Assembly: GCF_003131205.1 (NCBI RefSeq)
Contig: NZ_QFFY01000003.1
Coordinates: 620,001 to 684,000, forward strand
Length of the DNA stretch: 64,000 bases
From: Occallatibacter savannae
GTDB lineage: Bacteria > Acidobacteriota > Terriglobia > Terriglobales > Acidobacteriaceae
Reading direction: 5' to 3'
Under the pieces are notes generated by a model. The model had not been told where the DNA came from and ran no database searches. It saw nothing but the letters and a program-made list of their open reading frames with translations. The translations under genes and the position numbers were made by a program. Positions 35,342 to 45,490 of the stretch are shown one piece after another; the first letter of the stretch is position 1, and the number at the start of each line of letters is the position of its first letter.

Positions 35342-38094
35342 CGGGCTGCCTGCGCGGAAGTTACGCGATTCAGATGTGCAGGTCTCGGAACAGGCGTTCG
35401 CTCAAGAGTCTTATATTCGGGAGCAAACTCCTTGATTTCTATGAACTGATCTTTTCGGATACCGGCAAAGTGCTGACGAGTGTCGCTGACAGGCCAGTAG
35501 ATATCGAGGTCAACCGATTCGCCTTGCGGGCCCAGGCCAATGTGCTGCTCCAGCGGATTGCCGCCGAATGAACTCGTTTGCCCTACGGTGCGGTGGATGG
35601 ATCGGGCGGGAACATGACGAGAGCGGACCGTTACATGAATCTGAGCTCCCGATGCTTCACGATTCGATTTCACCCCGACAAGACGAACGTTCAACCAGTC
35701 ATTGCTGCTGCCTGGGTTCTCGAATACGCGCATCGAGTGTTTGTCGCCTGGAACAGCGCCCCCGATCTGCGCCACGATATCCTCACTCCCGCGTCTCCTC
35801 AAGTCTGCGAAAGCAATCCCATGCCCCTTATGCAGCTCACCAGTTCCGGAGGATTCAGTAACGTCGACGAAGGACTTGCCTTCATTGTTCCTGAAGAGAA
35901 CATGAGGAAGGAGCGCAGCATACGACGGCTGCCCAACACCCAAATAGAAATCCAGGTACCCATCATTATCGATGTCGCCGAAGTTTGAACCCATGGGCAT
36001 ATAGACCTTGTTGAGGCCCACTTTGGCCGTAACATCTTCAAATGTGCCGTCATGTTTGTTGTGATACAGCTTCAGCGTCTCGGCGTTTTGCGGAATGCCG
36101 GCATAGGTTTTCAGAGCTTCCGGGACCGATGTCAGGTAGCCAGCCACAAACAGATCCGGCCAACCGTCATTGTCGTAGTCGAAAAACCATGTTGCGAAAC
36201 TGAACGAGGGTGCCTGCACACCGGCTTCACGGCCCACTTCTGTGAATGTCTTGTTTCCGTTGTTGTGAAAGAGTGAGTTCGTTCCGTGCTGATGCGTAAC
36301 GTAGAAATCTACGAAACCATCGCCGTCGTAGTCAGCTGCGGTTACTCCCTTACTGAAAGCGGTCTCGTCGATGCCCGCCGCCTTGCCAATCTCTTCGAAG
36401 GTGCCATTGCCTCTGTTGTGGAAGAGCTGTGCGGGCGCACCCTCATTGGCGATGAAGAGATCGAGCAGACCATCATTGTCGATGTCCGCCCAAGCTGCCG
36501 ACTGCGTTGCAGTCACGGTAATTCCCAAGCCGCTCGCATCAGTGACATCGGTAAAGGTTCCGTTGCAGTTGTTGCGGAGCAGGGATTTTCGATGCGGGAA
36601 TTCCCAGCCGCCGCGGAGCACCAGAATGTCCATGCAACCATCATTGTTGTAGTCGGCTTGTACGATATTCAATCCACCCAACTGGTCGAGGATGCCGGCC
36701 TCTTGCGTCCTATCGCTGAATGTGCCGTCTCCATTGTTGTGGAAGAAGCGAATCGGGTCGCACACATCCATGCTGGATGCCACGACATCGAGCTGGCCGT
36801 CGTTATCGAAATCGTCGACAATAAGGCCTCCGGCAGCCCGAAACGAGTTCAGACCCTCTGCGGGAGCGACATCCCGAAACTTCCCTATGCTCTGCTTCGA
36901 ATGGAATTCCGTCTCTGGAAAGAGGAACTCATTCGGTACTCCCGCCGGGTACTGCCCGAGTGTCATGTACGCGAGGTTGAGAAGCCAACGAACTTCCAGA
37001 TCGTCCGGGCGATCTTGCAGGTACTGGTTGAAGTACCCGATTGCAAGCTTCGACGCCTCCTGCCGGCTGTAGCTCGCGTGCGGATTCAGCGGCGGGAATA
37101 TGTCGACATCTTTCGATCCCTGATAAACATCGTTCTCCATCTCTGCGAGATGGAGATACGAGGTTCCAAGGCTCTCTTCGAGGTTCGGCAGAAACTGCGG
37201 CTCTCCAGATTGCGCAAGTGAGTAAGCAATCTTCCACTCCTCAATGGAGTCGTTCATTTCTCCGCTGTAGGCAAAAAGCTGAGCAACAGCACTGTGGCCC
37301 TGAATCTTCTCGGCCAGTGAGAACTGATTGCCTGAAGGACGATCCGCAGAAAGATTGGCGCGGATGTTCTTCTTGGCGTGCGCAAGCGACTCCGTCCGAA
37401 TACGGCAGACCTCCTCAAGATCGCGCTCCCATCCGTCCGGCTTTGAATATTGCATGAACACCGCATCCGCTTCGTTGAGCCCCGAGATCTGTGCGCCAAA
37501 CCGGATTGCTCCCGTAGCCAGCAGCGAGGAGATGCGAGCAGGATTGATGTCTGTGGTGTTTGGGGCGCTTGCCAGAACCTTTACGATTGCGAACCCTGAA
37601 GGCAACGGGATGATGCCGGTCAATTCGTCGGCCCGGAGCCCGTTCAGTGCCTTCCGCAGCTCCGGCCGCAGCTGGTCAGGATCAAGCTTTCCCATGTAGC
37701 CGCCGTCCACCGAGGTGGCATCTACCGACTTCTCCCTGGCCAGCACGGCGAAGTCAGCACCGTTCTGCACTTGGTGACGAGCCGCCTCGGCATCCTTCAA
37801 AGTAGGCAGCACAATGATCGCCAGATCCAGCTTCCTGGAACCGTCTTCGGCTTCTGCCACGATCAGAGGGATCCGCAGCAGAGCGAGCAGCACGAATGTG
37901 GCGCAAACGATGATTGGCCATCCTCGCATCAAGCTGGTTGTCTTCTGTCGTTTCAGTTTTTGCATTTCCCGATGGGGATGACGTTTGAGACTGAACACCA
38001 GCCCTGCGGCTCTGACTACTTTAAGGAACATACGCCTGCACGTCTTGCGCAGGGTGGTTGAGGTCCGGACCGGCCAGAAGAATGAAGAAAGCAT
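35338..38094 (-). CDS. Parvulin-TPR-CRTAC1 (VCBS plus ASPIC/UnbV) fusion protein
   Basis: About 918 residues. The start is uncertain: ATG 38094, or 37965 (MQKLKRQK) or 37929 (MRGWPIIV), the last placing the export helix WPIIVCATFVLLALLRIPL at the terminus. Domains in order: a parvulin-type peptidyl-prolyl isomerase (about 88-185; DFAVLAREKSVDATSVDGGY then PLPSGFAIVKVL), TPR-like helices (about 240-410), at least six VCBS repeats (DFDNDGQLDVV, DYNNDGCMDIL, DIDNDGLLDLF, DYDGDGFVDFY, DYDNDGWPDLF, DIDNDGYLDFY) and an ASPIC/UnbV domain (about 815-895). This joins a folding enzyme to a scaffold and a calcium-type propeller in one exported chain. It sits between an MFS transporter and a SCO protein in one operon. 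Function unknown; a folding or assembly factor for secreted copper proteins is a guess. Confidence 0.85.
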   Translation of the reverse strand: MLSSFFWPVRTSTTLRKTCRRMFLKVVRAAGLVFSLKRHPHREMQKLKRQKTTSLMRGWPIIVCATFVLLALLRIPLIVAEAEDGSRKLDLAIIVLPTLKDAEAARHQVQNGADFAVLAREKSVDATSVDGGYMGKLDPDQLRPELRKALNGLRADELTGIIPLPSGFAIVKVLASAPNTTDINPARISSLLATGAIRFGAQISGLNEADAVFMQYSKPDGWERDLEEVCRIRTESLAHAKKNIRANLSADRPSGNQFSLAEKIQGHSAVAQLFAYSGEMNDSIEEWKIAYSLAQSGEPQFLPNLEESLGTSYLHLAEMENDVYQGSKDVDIFPPLNPHASYSRQEASKLAIGYFNQYLQDRPDDLEVRWLLNLAYMTLGQYPAGVPNEFLFPETEFHSKQSIGKFRDVAPAEGLNSFRAAGGLIVDDFDNDGQLDVVASSMDVCDPIRFFHNNGDGTFSDRTQEAGILDQLGGLNIVQADYNNDGCMDILVLRGGWEFPHRKSLLRNNCNGTFTDVTDASGLGITVTATQSAAWADIDNDGLLDLFIANEGAPAQLFHNRGNGTFEEIGKAAGIDETAFSKGVTAADYDGDGFVDFYVTHQHGTNSLFHNNGNKTFTEVGREAGVQAPSFSFATWFFDYDNDGWPDLFVAGYLTSVPEALKTYAGIPQNAETLKLYHNKHDGTFEDVTAKVGLNKVYMPMGSNFGDIDNDGYLDFYLGVGQPSYAALLPHVLFRNNEGKSFVDVTESSGTGELHKGHGIAFADLRRRGSEDIVAQIGGAVPGDKHSMRVFENPGSSNDWLNVRLVGVKSNREASGAQIHVTVRSRHVPARSIHRTVGQTSSFGGNPLEQHIGLGPQGESVDLDIYWPVSDTRQHFAGIRKDQFIEIKEFAPEYKTLERTPVPRPAHLNRVTSAQAAR

Positions 38095-38135
38095 CAACTA
38101 ATCGGACGATTTCGGGCGCTCATCGAAGTAGAGTG

Positions 38136-39407
38136 TCAACCCAACTCCGCATGCATCTCCGGCTCTGCCTGGAATGCCGTATGGGAGCTAACTTCCTTGC
38201 CATACCGCGGCAGAAGGAACATCAGCAGACAAGGGATGAACGCAGGAAGCGCGAGCAGTTGGATCGTGCCGGGACGATAAGAGCCGAGACTGTCAAACAA
38301 TTTGCCAACAAGGATGGGGCTTACTGCCGCACCGGCAGCATACGCAGTCCAGGTGAGTGAATAGAGCGTGGAGAGCCTCTTCAGGCCGAAGTAGCGGCTG
38401 AGCAGATAGGGCGTGATGTCACCCTCGCTACCCATGCTGAAGCCGATGAGTGAAGCTGCGAACAGCCCCGCTGTCAGCGAGTGAGCCAGGGATAGAAGAA
38501 CCATGCCGATCGCCGTGATCAGGAGCATCCATTGAGACACGCGAACGCCAAAGAACCGGTCGAGGAACAACCCTGTTAGAAGCCTTCCGACTAATGCTGT
38601 TGCGCCGATCATCGAAACCGCGGCAGCTGCGCCTGATGCGGACACGCCTCTGTCGGTCAAAATAGCGGAGAGGTGAGCCAGCGCCCCATTCAGGCTGGCG
38701 GCATACAGACATACTGTGATCGCAATGATCCAGAAGATTCGGCTGCCCACCGCTTCCCCTAGCGTCACGTCCTGCTTCAACACCCCATTGGTTTGATCGA
38801 GGGCGACAGCTTGTTCCTTCAGGAACATCGCCGCGAACGGAAAGCCAACTACGAACGCGAGCCCGCCAAGAATTCCGTAGGCCGCGCGCCAGCCATAGTG
38901 AGCAATCGACGCCTGCGCTACGAGCGGAAGCAGCATGGCTCCGCAGCTACCGCCCGCAAGCATCGCTGAGAGTGCCAAACCTCGGCGCCGAACGAACCAG
39001 GTTGAAATTGCGCGCGAGTATCCGAGATACGCAGTCCCGTTGCCCACCACACCGAGGATGAAGAATGCGATGTAGAAATGCATGATGTGGGGCGTAAGCC
39101 AGACAAGCGAGACATATCCCGCACAGAAAACTGCCACACATGGCAGAACGATGCGCCGCGGTCCGAACCGGTCCAGGAGAAATCCGAGTCCCGGCGAAGC
39201 CGCAGCTACTGTCAACGCGGCAATGCTGAATCCCGCCGAAACCGCCTCGCGATGCCAACCAAACGCAGCCGAAAGCGGCTTGACGAAAACACTGAAGGTA
39301 TACGGGACCACGGCGGCGAAACTCACCATGACCCCGAAGAACCCGGCTAGAACTACCTTCCACCCGGGATAAGTGATGCTGGACTCGGACTGATTGCTCG
39401 CCATCAT
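38136..39407 (-). CDS. MFS transporter, oxalate/formate antiporter-like
   Basis: 423 residues, twelve predicted membrane helices. GWKVVLAGFFGVMVSFAAVV opens helix 1; LGFLLDRFGPRRI is the MFS loop 2-3 motif; FVRRRGLALSAMLAGGSCGA is typical of the monocarboxylate/oxalate-formate branch. The substrate is likely a small organic acid, but this is inferred from family only. It starts seven bases after the TonB receptor stop and ends 41 bases before the parvulin-CRTAC1 gene, so it is inside one operon with them. Confidence 0.88.
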   Translation of the reverse strand: MMASNQSESSITYPGWKVVLAGFFGVMVSFAAVVPYTFSVFVKPLSAAFGWHREAVSAGFSIAALTVAAASPGLGFLLDRFGPRRIVLPCVAVFCAGYVSLVWLTPHIMHFYIAFFILGVVGNGTAYLGYSRAISTWFVRRRGLALSAMLAGGSCGAMLLPLVAQASIAHYGWRAAYGILGGLAFVVGFPFAAMFLKEQAVALDQTNGVLKQDVTLGEAVGSRIFWIIAITVCLYAASLNGALAHLSAILTDRGVSASGAAAAVSMIGATALVGRLLTGLFLDRFFGVRVSQWMLLITAIGMVLLSLAHSLTAGLFAASLIGFSMGSEGDITPYLLSRYFGLKRLSTLYSLTWTAYAAGAAVSPILVGKLFDSLGSYRPGTIQLLALPAFIPCLLMFLLPRYGKEVSSHTAFQAEPEMHAELG

Positions 39408-39413
39408 TCAACC

Positions 39414-42400
39414 CTAGAACAGCAGTTTGAGAGCGAATTGCGTGAGCCGCGGCGGCGATGCCCGAAGAATGCGGCCGAAGTCCTGCGACGCAATATCTGC
39501 AATCGGCAGACCGAAATTGGCGTGATTCGCAATGTTGAACGACTCTGCACGGAACTGGGCGTGCAGGCGCTCAGTCACTGTGATGCTTTTCATCGCCGAC
39601 AGATCGACATCGGCGAAAGCCGGGCCTCTGACGGCGTTGCGTCCTTCATTGCCGAACTGCCCAGCCTGTGTCTGAGGATTCAGCCTCTGGAACGGAGTCC
39701 TGTCGACCCACTGACTCACTGTGTGCGGTCCGTGGTTTGGATTCCCCACGAGGTTTGGCCGGCTTGCGAAAAATCCGGATATCGGAGGCGCCGAAGCCTG
39801 AAGAGAAACATTCGCGCTGTCATAGACGGTGTAGGGCGTCGCCGAGTTCGCGCTCGCAATTGCGTTCAGTTGCCAGCCGTCCAGCAGTACTTTTCGGAAG
39901 CCCTGAGTCCTGCTCGCAAACGGTATCTCCCAACTTGCGCTCGCCGTGAATCGATGTCTCGCGTCGAAGATGGAAGGACCATGCTCCGCCTTGAGGTCGA
40001 ACGGATTCTGCGCAAGATCGTTCTCTCCACTGAGCGGCTTTGCGGACGCACCCTGCAGGTTCATGGACGATAGATAGTCCAGAGTCTTCGATGCCCAGTA
40101 CGACACGTTGAATCCCAATCCCCTCGCATATTGGCGCGAGAAGCTCATCTGTCCTGCGTGGTAGGTCGAGTTCTGGCCATAGGTGAGTTCCGCAATCGTT
40201 GCATATTGGCATGGACCGTTGTTGGGAGCGCAGTTTGCGTGGATTCTTCTGCGGTCGGCATTCTGCGCTGTCGCGCCTGGCCCGTATACTGCCGGATTCG
40301 CGTCGATGTTTCTGGGCAGGTGCGTCCCCTTGGTGCCAACATATCGAACCTCAAGCACATAGCTCTTTGCGATTTCGCGCTGAACCGAGAGGTTCCAGTC
40401 CTGAGCATTCGATGGTCGAGCTTTCGTGTCCATTACGAACGGAGTTGATGGGCTTAGAAACGTATTCGGCGCGGGTATCGCTACATTGCTGTACGGAGAG
40501 TCGAACTTGAGCCTCGGAGGCGTAATCTGCTCGAACTGTGCCCAGGGGAGCGAACTGATCGGGCCCTGAGATGTGACACCTGATCCGTTGGCAAAGGGAT
40601 CGTAGAAGATGCCGTACGAAGACCGAATCGACCACTTTCCTTCACCGGTCGGATCCCAGACGAATCCCACACGTGGCATAAAACCCTTGTAGTAGCTGGC
40701 CGCGATACCTTTCGAAACACCCGGATCGCCTGGGAACAGCACGCCCGTTGGGGCATTCGGCATGATGTGCGACTGCACACCCGGAATGAAGGCGTTCAGC
40801 CGGTTGCGCGTCTCAGTGTTGGGATTGATGATCTCGTAACGCATGCCGTAGTTGACGGAGAACCTGCGGGTCGTTCGCCATTCGTCCTGGTAGTAGACAC
40901 CCATATTCCAGTTGCGAACGTAACGCGTGAAGTCGCCGCGGCCTTGGTAGAAAACAACAGGCGCGCCCAGCATCAGGTTGGCGAATGCGTCATTGGTCGG
41001 AAACGACGAGGCAAAGATAAAGAACGCATTCGGCGCGATTGACTGAAAGAGGTTCAATTGATTTCGCCGGTACTCGCCGCCAACCTTGAACGAATGGTCG
41101 CCATGAATCCACGAGAATCCATCGTGAACTTCGTAGGTGTTCTGTACAGATGTTCGCGGACCTGTAATCGCGCCGCCGATAGGAGAGTACCCAGAGAGGT
41201 TGAAGAAAGGCGGTCCCTGGCCGATGGCAGATGCCGAGTCGTAATCAAAGCCTAGGCTGCGCGGCGGAGTGCGATTCAACCGCTCATCAAACAGAAACCC
41301 GTATCGGAAGAATGAAGCTTCGAACGAATTCACCTTCGATGGCGACAACAGGTACGTGTTCGATCCCACAACGGAGTGCGCTGTGTAATCATCTCGGGTC
41401 GGGAAGCCCGGGATATCAGATCCACGGACTGAAACCGGATTGATGTTGTAGCCGGTGTAATAGGAATAGCGGCCGAAGTATTGGCTCTTGTCAGACTGAT
41501 GAAAATCGAGCCGCATTCCCGTCTGGTCGTCATCGTTCGTGCCCACAACCACGGCGGTATAGATTGACGGAGTCACGTTGCCCGACGGGTACAACTCAGC
41601 GACATTCACCGCCACCGGATCGAACGCTGCCTTTGGGATCTGGTTGTTCGGAAACGGAACCCCACCTGCTGCGAAGTTGATCAACGGATGCCCTATTCCA
41701 GAAAAGTCGCCCTGCTTTTCCGCATCGGTTGGGACCGTAGCTGAGGTCGTGATCCCCTGCCGATTGCGAAATCCCTCGTAGTAAGAAAAGAAGAACAGCT
41801 TGTCGGTCCGGATCGGACCACCCGCAGTAACACCGAACTGGTTCTGCTTCAACGGCTCGACTTCCGGCGAGAAGTAATTCCTCGTATCCAGCGCATCGTT
41901 TCTGAAGAACTCGTACGCCGTGCCATGGAACTGATTGCCGCCTGCACGGGTAACGACGCTTGTCGTCGATCCGGTGTTGGCCCCGTATTCGGGTGGCGCC
42001 GTGTTCGTCAGAATCCGAAACTCTGCGATTGCATCGATCGGGATCTTCAGAGCGAATCCGCCATCCATGCGGTTCACATTCTGAACGCCGTCCAGCAGAA
42101 AATTGTTGGCCTCAGGCCTCTGGCCGTTTACCGCATACGACTGGCCCGAGCGCAGAGAACCGCCCTCTGTCGCGAGACCTGCGGACAAGGGGGCCACTCC
42201 GGTCTGCAGAAGCCCGAGTTGAGCGAAGTTCCGCCCATTCAGCGGCAAATCGAGCACTTCCCTGCTCTCCACCACTTTTCCCAATGTGTTCGTCGAGGTG
42301 TCGATCGACGCAGTTGTCGCGGTGACCTCAATCGACTCTTTCACCGAGGCGAGGACAAGCGGAACGTCGATGCGCTTCGTCTGGCTGACCGTGATGTCCA

Positions 42401-42728
42401 CCGGCGACTGCGAGAAGTGCGCAAATCCCGCAGCATCGACCGCGAGCGAGTAGTGGCCGACAGGCAGTTGCACAAGCCGATACACACCATCGGAATCCGT
42501 GGTCTGGCTGCGCACCGCATTTGTCTCCATATTTTTGAGCTGCACCGTGGCATTCGCTACAGGCGTGCCGCTCTTATCTGTAAGCCTGCCTTCGAGAGCG
42601 CCTGTTGCGTCCTGGGCAGAGGCTTTGCAGACTCCGAAAACAAACAGGGCGATGAGAAGGACTTTCGGGATGAGAGTGCAGGAGCGAAGAGACAGGCGTC
42701 TCCTAAAGCAAAGAAGCGCTGGCATCAT
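39414..42728 (-). CDS. TonB-dependent receptor, Oar-like
   Basis: About 1104 residues from ATG 42728 (TGAGG upstream, signal peptide ending near CKASAQ); the frame is open to 42866, but the extra 46 residues lack signal features. The carboxypeptidase-regulatory-like domain (GALEGRLTDKSGTPVANATV) is followed by the plug LDLPLNGRNFAQLGLL and LLDGVQNVNRMDG, and a barrel ending LTQFALKLLF. It belongs with the receptor at 16872 (both contain LPLNGRN). It is the first gene of a run with MFS, parvulin-CRTAC1 and SCO genes with gaps of 7, 41 and -4 bases. That context may couple import of a metal or metallophore-like compound to copper handling, which is inference. Confidence 0.92.
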   Translation of the reverse strand: MMPALLCFRRRLSLRSCTLIPKVLLIALFVFGVCKASAQDATGALEGRLTDKSGTPVANATVQLKNMETNAVRSQTTDSDGVYRLVQLPVGHYSLAVDAAGFAHFSQSPVDITVSQTKRIDVPLVLASVKESIEVTATTASIDTSTNTLGKVVESREVLDLPLNGRNFAQLGLLQTGVAPLSAGLATEGGSLRSGQSYAVNGQRPEANNFLLDGVQNVNRMDGGFALKIPIDAIAEFRILTNTAPPEYGANTGSTTSVVTRAGGNQFHGTAYEFFRNDALDTRNYFSPEVEPLKQNQFGVTAGGPIRTDKLFFFSYYEGFRNRQGITTSATVPTDAEKQGDFSGIGHPLINFAAGGVPFPNNQIPKAAFDPVAVNVAELYPSGNVTPSIYTAVVVGTNDDDQTGMRLDFHQSDKSQYFGRYSYYTGYNINPVSVRGSDIPGFPTRDDYTAHSVVGSNTYLLSPSKVNSFEASFFRYGFLFDERLNRTPPRSLGFDYDSASAIGQGPPFFNLSGYSPIGGAITGPRTSVQNTYEVHDGFSWIHGDHSFKVGGEYRRNQLNLFQSIAPNAFFIFASSFPTNDAFANLMLGAPVVFYQGRGDFTRYVRNWNMGVYYQDEWRTTRRFSVNYGMRYEIINPNTETRNRLNAFIPGVQSHIMPNAPTGVLFPGDPGVSKGIAASYYKGFMPRVGFVWDPTGEGKWSIRSSYGIFYDPFANGSGVTSQGPISSLPWAQFEQITPPRLKFDSPYSNVAIPAPNTFLSPSTPFVMDTKARPSNAQDWNLSVQREIAKSYVLEVRYVGTKGTHLPRNIDANPAVYGPGATAQNADRRRIHANCAPNNGPCQYATIAELTYGQNSTYHAGQMSFSRQYARGLGFNVSYWASKTLDYLSSMNLQGASAKPLSGENDLAQNPFDLKAEHGPSIFDARHRFTASASWEIPFASRTQGFRKVLLDGWQLNAIASANSATPYTVYDSANVSLQASAPPISGFFASRPNLVGNPNHGPHTVSQWVDRTPFQRLNPQTQAGQFGNEGRNAVRGPAFADVDLSAMKSITVTERLHAQFRAESFNIANHANFGLPIADIASQDFGRILRASPPRLTQFALKLLF

Positions 42729-43051
42729 GTTGGCCTCAGAATCCGGGAAAGAATCGACACGAGCGCACGCCTTCGTGAGAACGAGACATGCTGCCGATAT
42801 CGTTGAGCAAACACTAGCTGCAGCGCGACCAGACGTCATCGCTCGATAGTTTGAAGTCTCGGTCAATCAATGGGACTACAGAGCAACGGAAAACCAGGCT
42901 CCTCACGTTCGGCATCCACCTCAGCTCATCGTTCCGGTTCGCCGTATGGTTGCGACCAGCTTTTCATCCTTTCGATGGAGGCGGGTTCGGTGGGTGTTTG
43001 ACGATGATGCCAACAGAAGATTTCTCCTGCCCATCGGAGTCACCCGTCAGC
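42729..43051. other. Divergent promoter region
   Basis: About 320 bases between the preferred starts of the TonB receptor (-) and the transglutaminase-like gene (+). Both reading frames remain open into this region from alternative starts, but neither extension looks like protein. I see no clear repeat or hairpin. Confidence 0.45.
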
Positions 43052-44161
43052 ATGACAATCTGGAGGTCCCTTTTGAATCGGCGAGCATTTTTGTCTTCGA
43101 GTGCGGCTTTTTGTTCTGGTTCTGCGCTCAGCATCTCGATGCCTGCGCTGGCAAAGGCAGTGTCCGCTGACGGATGGCGCACTTTTGAGGTTGTAACCAG
43201 CGTCTCGCTGCATAATCCGAGAGGCGCCTGTCGCATTTGGCTTCCTGCGGCGCTGAATGTGGACACGCCTTACCAGCGAACGCGATTGAATCATCCCGCT
43301 GCAGAGGGCGGAGCGGTAACACTGACCCACAACAAACAGAATGCACTCACCATCGTTTCTGCCTCATTTCCGCCAGATGCGAGGCCGAGGCTAACGTTGA
43401 CGAGCCAAGTCGCGCTCAAGAACTACACGGTCGATTTATCGCAACAGAAAGGCCGACCCCGCGCCTCTCAGGCCGAATTGAACTATTTCCTTCAGCCAAG
43501 CCGCTTCGTCCCGACCGATGGAATTGTGAGAGAAACGGCCCTGAAGGCGACCGCCGGCGCGTCGTCCGACACCGAGAAAGCGCGCGCAATCTACGACTGG
43601 GTAGTCAAGAACACATTTCGAGATCCGAAGGTACGAGGCTGCGGAAGAGGCGATATACGCTTCATGCTGGAGTCCGGCGATATGGGAGGCAAATGCGCCG
43701 ATCTGAACGCTCTCTATGTCGGATTAGCTCGATCCGTTGGCCTGCCTGCGCGCCACGTGTACGGTCTGCGGATCGCGAAATCGGATCTCGGCTACAAGAG
43801 CCTCGGAATTGCGACTGACAAGGCCACTAAGGGTCAGCACTGCCGGGTCGAGGTCTACCTTCGCGAGCACGGTTGGGTGCCGGTCGATCCTGCTGACGTA
43901 CGTAAAGTCGTTCTAGAAGAGCCGCCCGGAAACCGGCCGCTCATTGATGAGCTCGTCGCGCGCGCGCACGATCGCCTGTTCGGCTCGTGGGAGATGAACT
44001 GGATGGCCTACAACTATGCCCACGACGTTGTGCTGCCGGGCTCGACAAACAAGCCCCTCGTGTACTTCATGTATCCCCAGGCAGAGACTTCCGACGGGCG
44101 CGTGGATCCGTTCGACCCCGACAACTTCTCCTACGAGATCACCGTGCGAGAGATCGCCTGA
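43052..44161 (+). CDS. Exported transglutaminase-like (papain-fold) protein
   Basis: 369 residues from ATG 43052, which gives a Tat-like signal (NRRAFLSSSAAFCSGSALSI); longer starts at 42851 or 43004 are possible, and GGAG at 43036 is somewhat far. A beta-rich N-terminal region precedes a transglutaminase-like domain: YDWVVKNTF, the catalytic Cys in GGKCADLNALYVGLARSVGL, PARHVYGLRI, His in GQHCRVEVYL and Asp in WVPVDPADV. All three catalytic positions are present, so it should be an active cysteine protease-like or amidase-like enzyme in the periplasm. Substrate unknown. It stands alone, convergent with the antiporter gene 15 bases away. Confidence 0.87.
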   Translation: MTIWRSLLNRRAFLSSSAAFCSGSALSISMPALAKAVSADGWRTFEVVTSVSLHNPRGACRIWLPAALNVDTPYQRTRLNHPAAEGGAVTLTHNKQNALTIVSASFPPDARPRLTLTSQVALKNYTVDLSQQKGRPRASQAELNYFLQPSRFVPTDGIVRETALKATAGASSDTEKARAIYDWVVKNTFRDPKVRGCGRGDIRFMLESGDMGGKCADLNALYVGLARSVGLPARHVYGLRIAKSDLGYKSLGIATDKATKGQHCRVEVYLREHGWVPVDPADVRKVVLEEPPGNRPLIDELVARAHDRLFGSWEMNWMAYNYAHDVVLPGSTNKPLVYFMYPQAETSDGRVDPFDPDNFSYEITVREIA

Positions 44162-44175
44162 AGCTTAGATTGGGC

Positions 44176-45426
44176 TCAGTTAAATTGCGCGGCCGACGAT
44201 CTCACTTGCAATGAACTGCCATCTGCAATCCCGAGTGCTCTCAGAAGCGGCACTGTAATGGCAGTGGTGACCAGCGCCATCACAACCATCATGGTGAAGA
44301 GTGTTGGCGAGAAGACGTGCGCGTTATAGGCGATATTCAGCACAATTAACTCAACCAATCCCCGAGTGTTCAGCAGCGCGCCCAAGGTTAGAGAAGACCT
44401 CCATTCCTGACCAGTCAGACGAGCCCCGATGATCGCACCTCCCATCTTGCCCACTACAGCCAGCAGGAGAACGAATCCGGTCCAGAGCAACGTCCGAAGA
44501 TCGTTCAGGAGATCCAGCCTCGTTCGCAAGCCGGTGAGGGCGAAGAAGAGCGGCAGCAGGATGAGCGACAATGTACTTTCGAGCCGGACACGAAGCGATT
44601 GTTGCCAATGAGGAACTCGAGGAAAGCACAAGCCAGCCAGGAAAGCCCCGAATAGAGGATGCACTCCAATTGCATCCGTGACCGCTGCAGATGCCAGTGC
44701 GATCGCGAGCATCAACCCCAGCGCCTCGTACGTCAGAATGTTGTGCGCTCTTTTGGTTGCGAACCGGCGCCCGAGCGGCCTGACGATATAAAACATGGCG
44801 GCCAGGTATATCGCGAGCCACAGCAATCGAAACCACAGAGCAGGCCCGCTGTTATTTGCCGAAATGAAGGTCATCCCCACAGCCAGCAGCAGCCATGCCG
44901 CGACGTCGTCGAGCGCAGCGCACAGCAACGCGGTCGCTCCCAGTGGAGTCGTCTGCAGATTTCGCTCCTCCAGTATTCGTGCGAGAACCGGAAATGCCGT
45001 GATGCTCATCGAGACACCCAGGAAAAGTGCGAATGGAAGCCTGCCCACTCCGTTGGGGGAGAAGCGAGCATGAAAGAGGGGTGCGGCTGCAGTCGCGAGT
45101 GTGAACGGCAGCACGATGCTGGTCAGGCTGGAAAGCAGAGCAGTCGTTTTCTGCTGTCTCAGGTGCTCCAGGTCCAGCTCTGATCCAACGATAAACAGAA
45201 AGAGAATGAGCCCGACGGTGCTCAGAACTTCCAGCGCCGCAAAGGAGCCCTGGGGAAAGAGCCTCGCGAAGAGCGACGGTGCGATCCGGCCGAAGATGGA
45301 GGGCCCCATAAGAATGCCTCCGAATATCTCGCCGATGACCTGAGCCCGCCCAAACGCGCGTGCAATGCGCCCGCATGCAATGCTGAGTAGCACGATCATG
45401 GACATCTGAAAGATGAGAAGGCTCAA
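44176..45426 (-). CDS. Cation/proton antiporter, CPA2 (Kef/NapA-like)
   Basis: 416 residues from a TTG with GAGGAACCA upstream; ATG at residue 8 is an alternative. About twelve membrane helices are visible. The ion-binding acidic pair lies in ALLCAALDDVAAWLLLAVG (DD, typical of electrogenic members) and GGILMGPSIFGR matches the family N-terminus. No cytoplasmic TrkA-N nucleotide-binding domain follows, unlike full KefB/C. It should exchange Na+ or K+ for H+ across the inner membrane. It is the last gene of the run that includes the hydrolase and the halogenase-like enzyme (gap 64 bases). Confidence 0.88.
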   Translation of the reverse strand: MSLLIFQMSMIVLLSIACGRIARAFGRAQVIGEIFGGILMGPSIFGRIAPSLFARLFPQGSFAALEVLSTVGLILFLFIVGSELDLEHLRQQKTTALLSSLTSIVLPFTLATAAAPLFHARFSPNGVGRLPFALFLGVSMSITAFPVLARILEERNLQTTPLGATALLCAALDDVAAWLLLAVGMTFISANNSGPALWFRLLWLAIYLAAMFYIVRPLGRRFATKRAHNILTYEALGLMLAIALASAAVTDAIGVHPLFGAFLAGLCFPRVPHWQQSLRVRLESTLSLILLPLFFALTGLRTRLDLLNDLRTLLWTGFVLLLAVVGKMGGAIIGARLTGQEWRSSLTLGALLNTRGLVELIVLNIAYNAHVFSPTLFTMMVVMALVTTAITVPLLRALGIADGSSLQVRSSAAQFN

Positions 45427-45490
45427 TGGTTCCTCGAAATGAAGGAGGACAGCCTGGATGATTACTCTGGATCAGTCCCTGCGGCCAAGA

